A stretch of 7,299 nucleotides of DNA. It comes from Alphaproteobacteria bacterium (lineage in GTDB: Bacteria > Pseudomonadota > Alphaproteobacteria > SP197). The position numbers were made by a program, and so were the translations under genes. Under the pieces are notes generated by a model, which searched no databases, was not told the origin of the DNA, and was given only the letters and a program-made list of their open reading frames with translations. Shown in pieces: positions 4,729 to 7,299 of the stretch; position 1 is the first letter of the stretch; each line of letters starts with the position of its first letter. The stretch is taken from contig JAJEBJ010000269.1 of the NCBI GenBank assembly GCA_022822575.1, forward strand, positions 1 through 7,299. The letters run 5' to 3'.

Positions 4729-6366
4729 ATGAATGGTGCCGATCTCATTGCCCGCATCCTTGCCAGGGAAGGTGTCGACATTCTTCCCGCCTTTCCGCAC
4801 AGCGATCTCATCGATTCCGCGGCCAAGGTGGGCATCCGTCCCGTCATCGTGCGCCAGGAGCGCCAGGCCCTTCACATCGCGGACGGCTATGCCCGCGTGA
4901 CGGGAGGCCGCAGGATCGCCTGCACCACCGTGCAGTACGGGCCCGGGTCGGAGAATGCCTTCGGCGCCGTGGCCCAGTGCCATGCCGACAACGTGCCGAT
5001 ACTCCACATTCCCTTCGGCTACGACCGCATGAGACAGCCGCTCGATTCCCACTTCCAGGCCAGCCAGAGCATGCAGCACGTCTCCAAGAGGTGCGCCATG
5101 GTGCCGGACGTGGAGCGCATTCCGCAGATGATGCAGAATGCCTTTGCCATGCTGCGCAATGGCCGTCCCGGGCCGGTGGTGCTCGAGGTGCCCAAGGATG
5201 TGGCCAACAGCCCTGCCAACCCCGGCCTCGAGGACAGCTACCGCCCCCAGAAGGCCTCGCGACCGGTCGCTGCCGATGCAGAGATCCGCGAAGTCCTTGC
5301 CTGTCTGCGAAAGGCTTCGTCGCCTGTCATCGTGGCGGGTCAGGGCATTCTCTATTCGGGGGCATCAGAGGCGTTGACAGAGTTCGCCAACAGCACGGGC
5401 ATTCCGGTTCTGACGACCCTGAACGGAAAGAGCGCCTTTCCTGAGAACCACCCGCTCTCCCTGGGATGCGCCGGCCGCACGAGGCGCGGCGAGGCAGCGC
5501 ATTTTCTTAGAGGCTGCGACCTCGTCCTCGGTCTCGGCACGAGCTTCACCCGGTCGGAGTACATCACGCCGTTTCCGACCAGGGATCGCTGCTTCATCCA
5601 GCTGACGAACTGGGAAGGCGATGTGTCCAAGGACTACCCGGTCGACATCGGAATCATCGGCGACGCCCGCGCGACCCTGGAGCGGATGGTGGAGATTCTG
5701 GGCAAAGATCCCGGCGCGCGTCGCGATGCGGTTGCCGACGAAGTGGCCAGCCGCCGCAAGGCCTTCATGGATCTCTGGGAGCCTCAGCTGCAATCCTCCG
5801 AGGTCCCCATCAGTCCCTACCGCATCATCAGCGATCTCATGAGGACCGTCGATCGAGAAACCACCATCGTCACCCATGACGCCGGTTCGCCGCGCGACCA
5901 GATGACGGCCTTCTACGAGACGCTCGTGCCCCACGGGTACATCGGCTGGGGCAAGACGACACAGCTCGGTCTCGGTCTCGGTCTTGTCCAGGGTGCGCGG
6001 CTGGCGCGCCCCCATCATCACTGCATCAACATCATGGGCGATGCGGCAATCGGCATGGTGGGGATGGATCTCGAGACGTCCGTGCGCAACCGCCTCGCCA
6101 CGATCACGATCGTCCTGAAGAACGCGGTCATGGGTGGCTATGTCAATCATCATCCGGTCGCGGCCCGCGATTATCGCATTCATGAACTCGGTGGGGATTA
6201 TGCTGGCGTGGCGGCGGCTCTCGGTGCCCACGCCGAACGGGTGAGTGCCCCGGCGGACTTCGTGCCGGCTCTCGAGCGGGCGCTCGCATTGACCGACCGG
6301 CCGGCGCTGATCGAGGTCATCACATCCGAAGAGAAGAACTTTGCGGACGATCCCGTGGAAGGGTGA
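4729..6366 (+). CDS. ThDP-dependent enzyme of the acetolactate synthase-like superfamily, substrate unknown
   Basis: A 545-residue protein with the three-domain order of this superfamily. The N-terminal PYR domain carries the ThDP-activating Glu44 in VRQERQALHIADGYARVTG (41-59). The middle domain begins around residue 190 (SSPVIVAGQGILYSGA, then IPVLTTLNGKSAFPENHPLSLG). The C-terminal PP domain has the metal/diphosphate motif in the form GDA (437-439) with Asn465 after 25 residues. Canonical acetolactate synthase has GDG and NN; here these are GDA and KN, and the usual PGG loop near residue 23 reads PHS. It is therefore probably not a housekeeping acetolactate synthase, and no small regulatory subunit is adjacent. 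Relatives decarboxylate 2-oxo acids or join the resulting carbanion to a carbonyl. The stop overlaps the start of the GMC oxidoreductase (TGATG), so the two are translationally coupled and likely share a pathway. Confidence 0.92.
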   Translation: MNGADLIARILAREGVDILPAFPHSDLIDSAAKVGIRPVIVRQERQALHIADGYARVTGGRRIACTTVQYGPGSENAFGAVAQCHADNVPILHIPFGYDRMRQPLDSHFQASQSMQHVSKRCAMVPDVERIPQMMQNAFAMLRNGRPGPVVLEVPKDVANSPANPGLEDSYRPQKASRPVAADAEIREVLACLRKASSPVIVAGQGILYSGASEALTEFANSTGIPVLTTLNGKSAFPENHPLSLGCAGRTRRGEAAHFLRGCDLVLGLGTSFTRSEYITPFPTRDRCFIQLTNWEGDVSKDYPVDIGIIGDARATLERMVEILGKDPGARRDAVADEVASRRKAFMDLWEPQLQSSEVPISPYRIISDLMRTVDRETTIVTHDAGSPRDQMTAFYETLVPHGYIGWGKTTQLGLGLGLVQGARLARPHHHCINIMGDAAIGMVGMDLETSVRNRLATITIVLKNAVMGGYVNHHPVAARDYRIHELGGDYAGVAAALGAHAERVSAPADFVPALERALALTDRPALIEVITSEEKNFADDPVEG

Positions 6367-7299
6367 TGCCGGCATTCGATTACATCATCGCCGGCGGCGG
6401 AACGGCAGGCTCGGTGCTCGCGGCACGCCTGACGGAAGATCCGGCGGTCCGCGTTCTCGTGCTTGAGGCCGGCACCGGCCACAGGTCCCTGATGCACCGC
6501 ATCCCGGCCGGTGTCCTGTCGCTCTATCAGTCCGGCCGTTACCACTGGGACTACAGGTCCGAACCGGAAGCGCTGGCCGCCGGCAGATCCTATGCCTACA
6601 AGATGGGCAAGGGTCTTGGCGGATCCTCCTCGATCAATGCCTTGCTGTGGGTGAGGGGAGCGCCTGGTGTCTTTGACAGCTGGGCCGCGGATGGGGCGGC
6701 TGGCTGGTCATGGAGGGAGGTCGAGCCTCTTTTCCGGCGCATGGAGAGCTTCGACGATGACGCGGACCCCCACATGGGGCGATCGGGGCCCATCGCCGTC
6801 GCCCGAGGCAACCCCCAATCCTCGATGTTCAACGAGGCCTTTCTCGAGGCCGGGGTCGAGGCCGGCCTTGCCTTCAACGGCAACTACAACGGACCGGATC
6901 AGGAAGGGATCACCGTCCTGCACCGCAACACGCGCGGCGGTGAGAGGAGCGATGTGTGGACCGAGTACCTCAAGCCCTGCCTCGGCCGTCCCAATCTCGT
7001 CATCCGCTGCGACACTCCCGTCGATCGCCTCGTCGTCGAAGCGGGACGGGTCACCGGTGTCATGATCAGGGCCGGCGGGCGCCACGAGACCATTCACGCG
7101 ACCAGGGAAATCCTGCTTTGCGCCGGCGCCATCGGTTCACCGCAACTCCTCATGCTGTCGGGCATCGGTGATCCCGACGCACTGGCACCGCACGGCATCG
7201 AGGTGCGCCACGAACTCCCGGGCGTCGGCGCCAATCTCCACACCCACCCGACCATCCGCTGCGGCTACACCGCCAAGAAGGCGGAGAAGCTGGCGTCCT
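6366..7299 (+). CDS. GMC-family FAD-dependent oxidoreductase (choline dehydrogenase-like), 3' end outside the window
   Basis: The first 311 residues of a glucose-methanol-choline oxidoreductase; full members run to about 530-560. The FAD-binding motif GGGTAGS is at residues 10-16 and the adenine-ribose acidic residue lies in LVLEAG. GMC signature 1 is GKGLGGSSSIN followed by WVRG (81-91 onward), and signature 2 is GAIGSPQLLMLSGIG (254-268). The catalytic His and His/Asn pair lie in the missing C-terminal part. These flavoproteins oxidise alcohols to aldehydes, passing electrons to quinone or oxygen. There is no signal peptide, so the protein is probably cytoplasmic or peripheral to the membrane. 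The ATG at 6366 shares its A with the TGA of the ThDP gene and has GGAAGGG just upstream (6357-6363). The coupling suggests that the GMC product or substrate is handled by the ThDP enzyme. Confidence 0.95.
   Translation, partial: MPAFDYIIAGGGTAGSVLAARLTEDPAVRVLVLEAGTGHRSLMHRIPAGVLSLYQSGRYHWDYRSEPEALAAGRSYAYKMGKGLGGSSSINALLWVRGAPGVFDSWAADGAAGWSWREVEPLFRRMESFDDDADPHMGRSGPIAVARGNPQSSMFNEAFLEAGVEAGLAFNGNYNGPDQEGITVLHRNTRGGERSDVWTEYLKPCLGRPNLVIRCDTPVDRLVVEAGRVTGVMIRAGGRHETIHATREILLCAGAIGSPQLLMLSGIGDPDALAPHGIEVRHELPGVGANLHTHPTIRCGYTAKKAEKLAS

Noticed and set aside
5365..6375. Minus-strand open frame of 336 codons opposite the ThDP enzyme
   Set aside because: It is a shadow of the ThDP gene, rich in His, Arg and Asp, with no domain pattern and no independent start signals.

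Overview
The window is gene-dense, GC-rich bacterial chromosome. The protein families, the tRNA-Asn with an encoded CCA end and the many short two-gene transcription units fit a proteobacterium, most likely an alphaproteobacterium. That placement is inference from style, because no phylogenetic marker protein is present. No mobile element, CRISPR array, phage gene or obvious recombination scar is visible.

Layout. (1) At 1-239 (+) is the 3' end of a gene that looks like an M20/AbgB-type amidohydrolase. It is joined by a GTGA stop/start overlap to a complete CobW/COG0523 GTPase (236-1201, +). (2) Converging on it, with a 29-bp 3' overlap, is a minus-strand pair: a nitrile hydratase accessory-type small protein (2557-2907) followed one base later by a DAO-type FAD oxidoreductase (1173-2555). 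(3) A 168-bp divergent intergenic region separates that pair from a plus-strand pair: a dienelactone hydrolase family enzyme (3076-3801) and a small helical, possibly ferritin-like protein (3812-4282). (4) A 249-bp stretch without a convincing gene holds a 16-bp palindrome and hairpins, followed by tRNA-Asn(GTT) on the minus strand (4532-4607) with a good sigma70-type promoter. (5) Back to back with the tRNA promoter starts a plus-strand pair: an acetolactate synthase-like ThDP enzyme (4729-6366) and a GMC flavoprotein oxidoreductase (from 6366, running off the window). They overlap by one base (TGATG).

How the genes may work together. All four protein units read as accessory catabolic or metal-handling functions: hydrolases (M20, DLH), flavin oxidoreductases (DAO, GMC), a ThDP C-C bond enzyme, a metallochaperone-type GTPase and a metalloenzyme accessory protein. 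The best-supported functional links are those imposed by translational coupling: M20-GTPase, accessory protein-FAD oxidoreductase and ThDP enzyme-GMC. Substrates cannot be read from the sequence. The most unusual point is a nitrile hydratase accessory/beta-N-terminal-type protein with no nitrile hydratase subunit in the window, coupled to a flavoprotein and lying next to a COG0523 GTPase, the superfamily that also contains nitrile hydratase activators.
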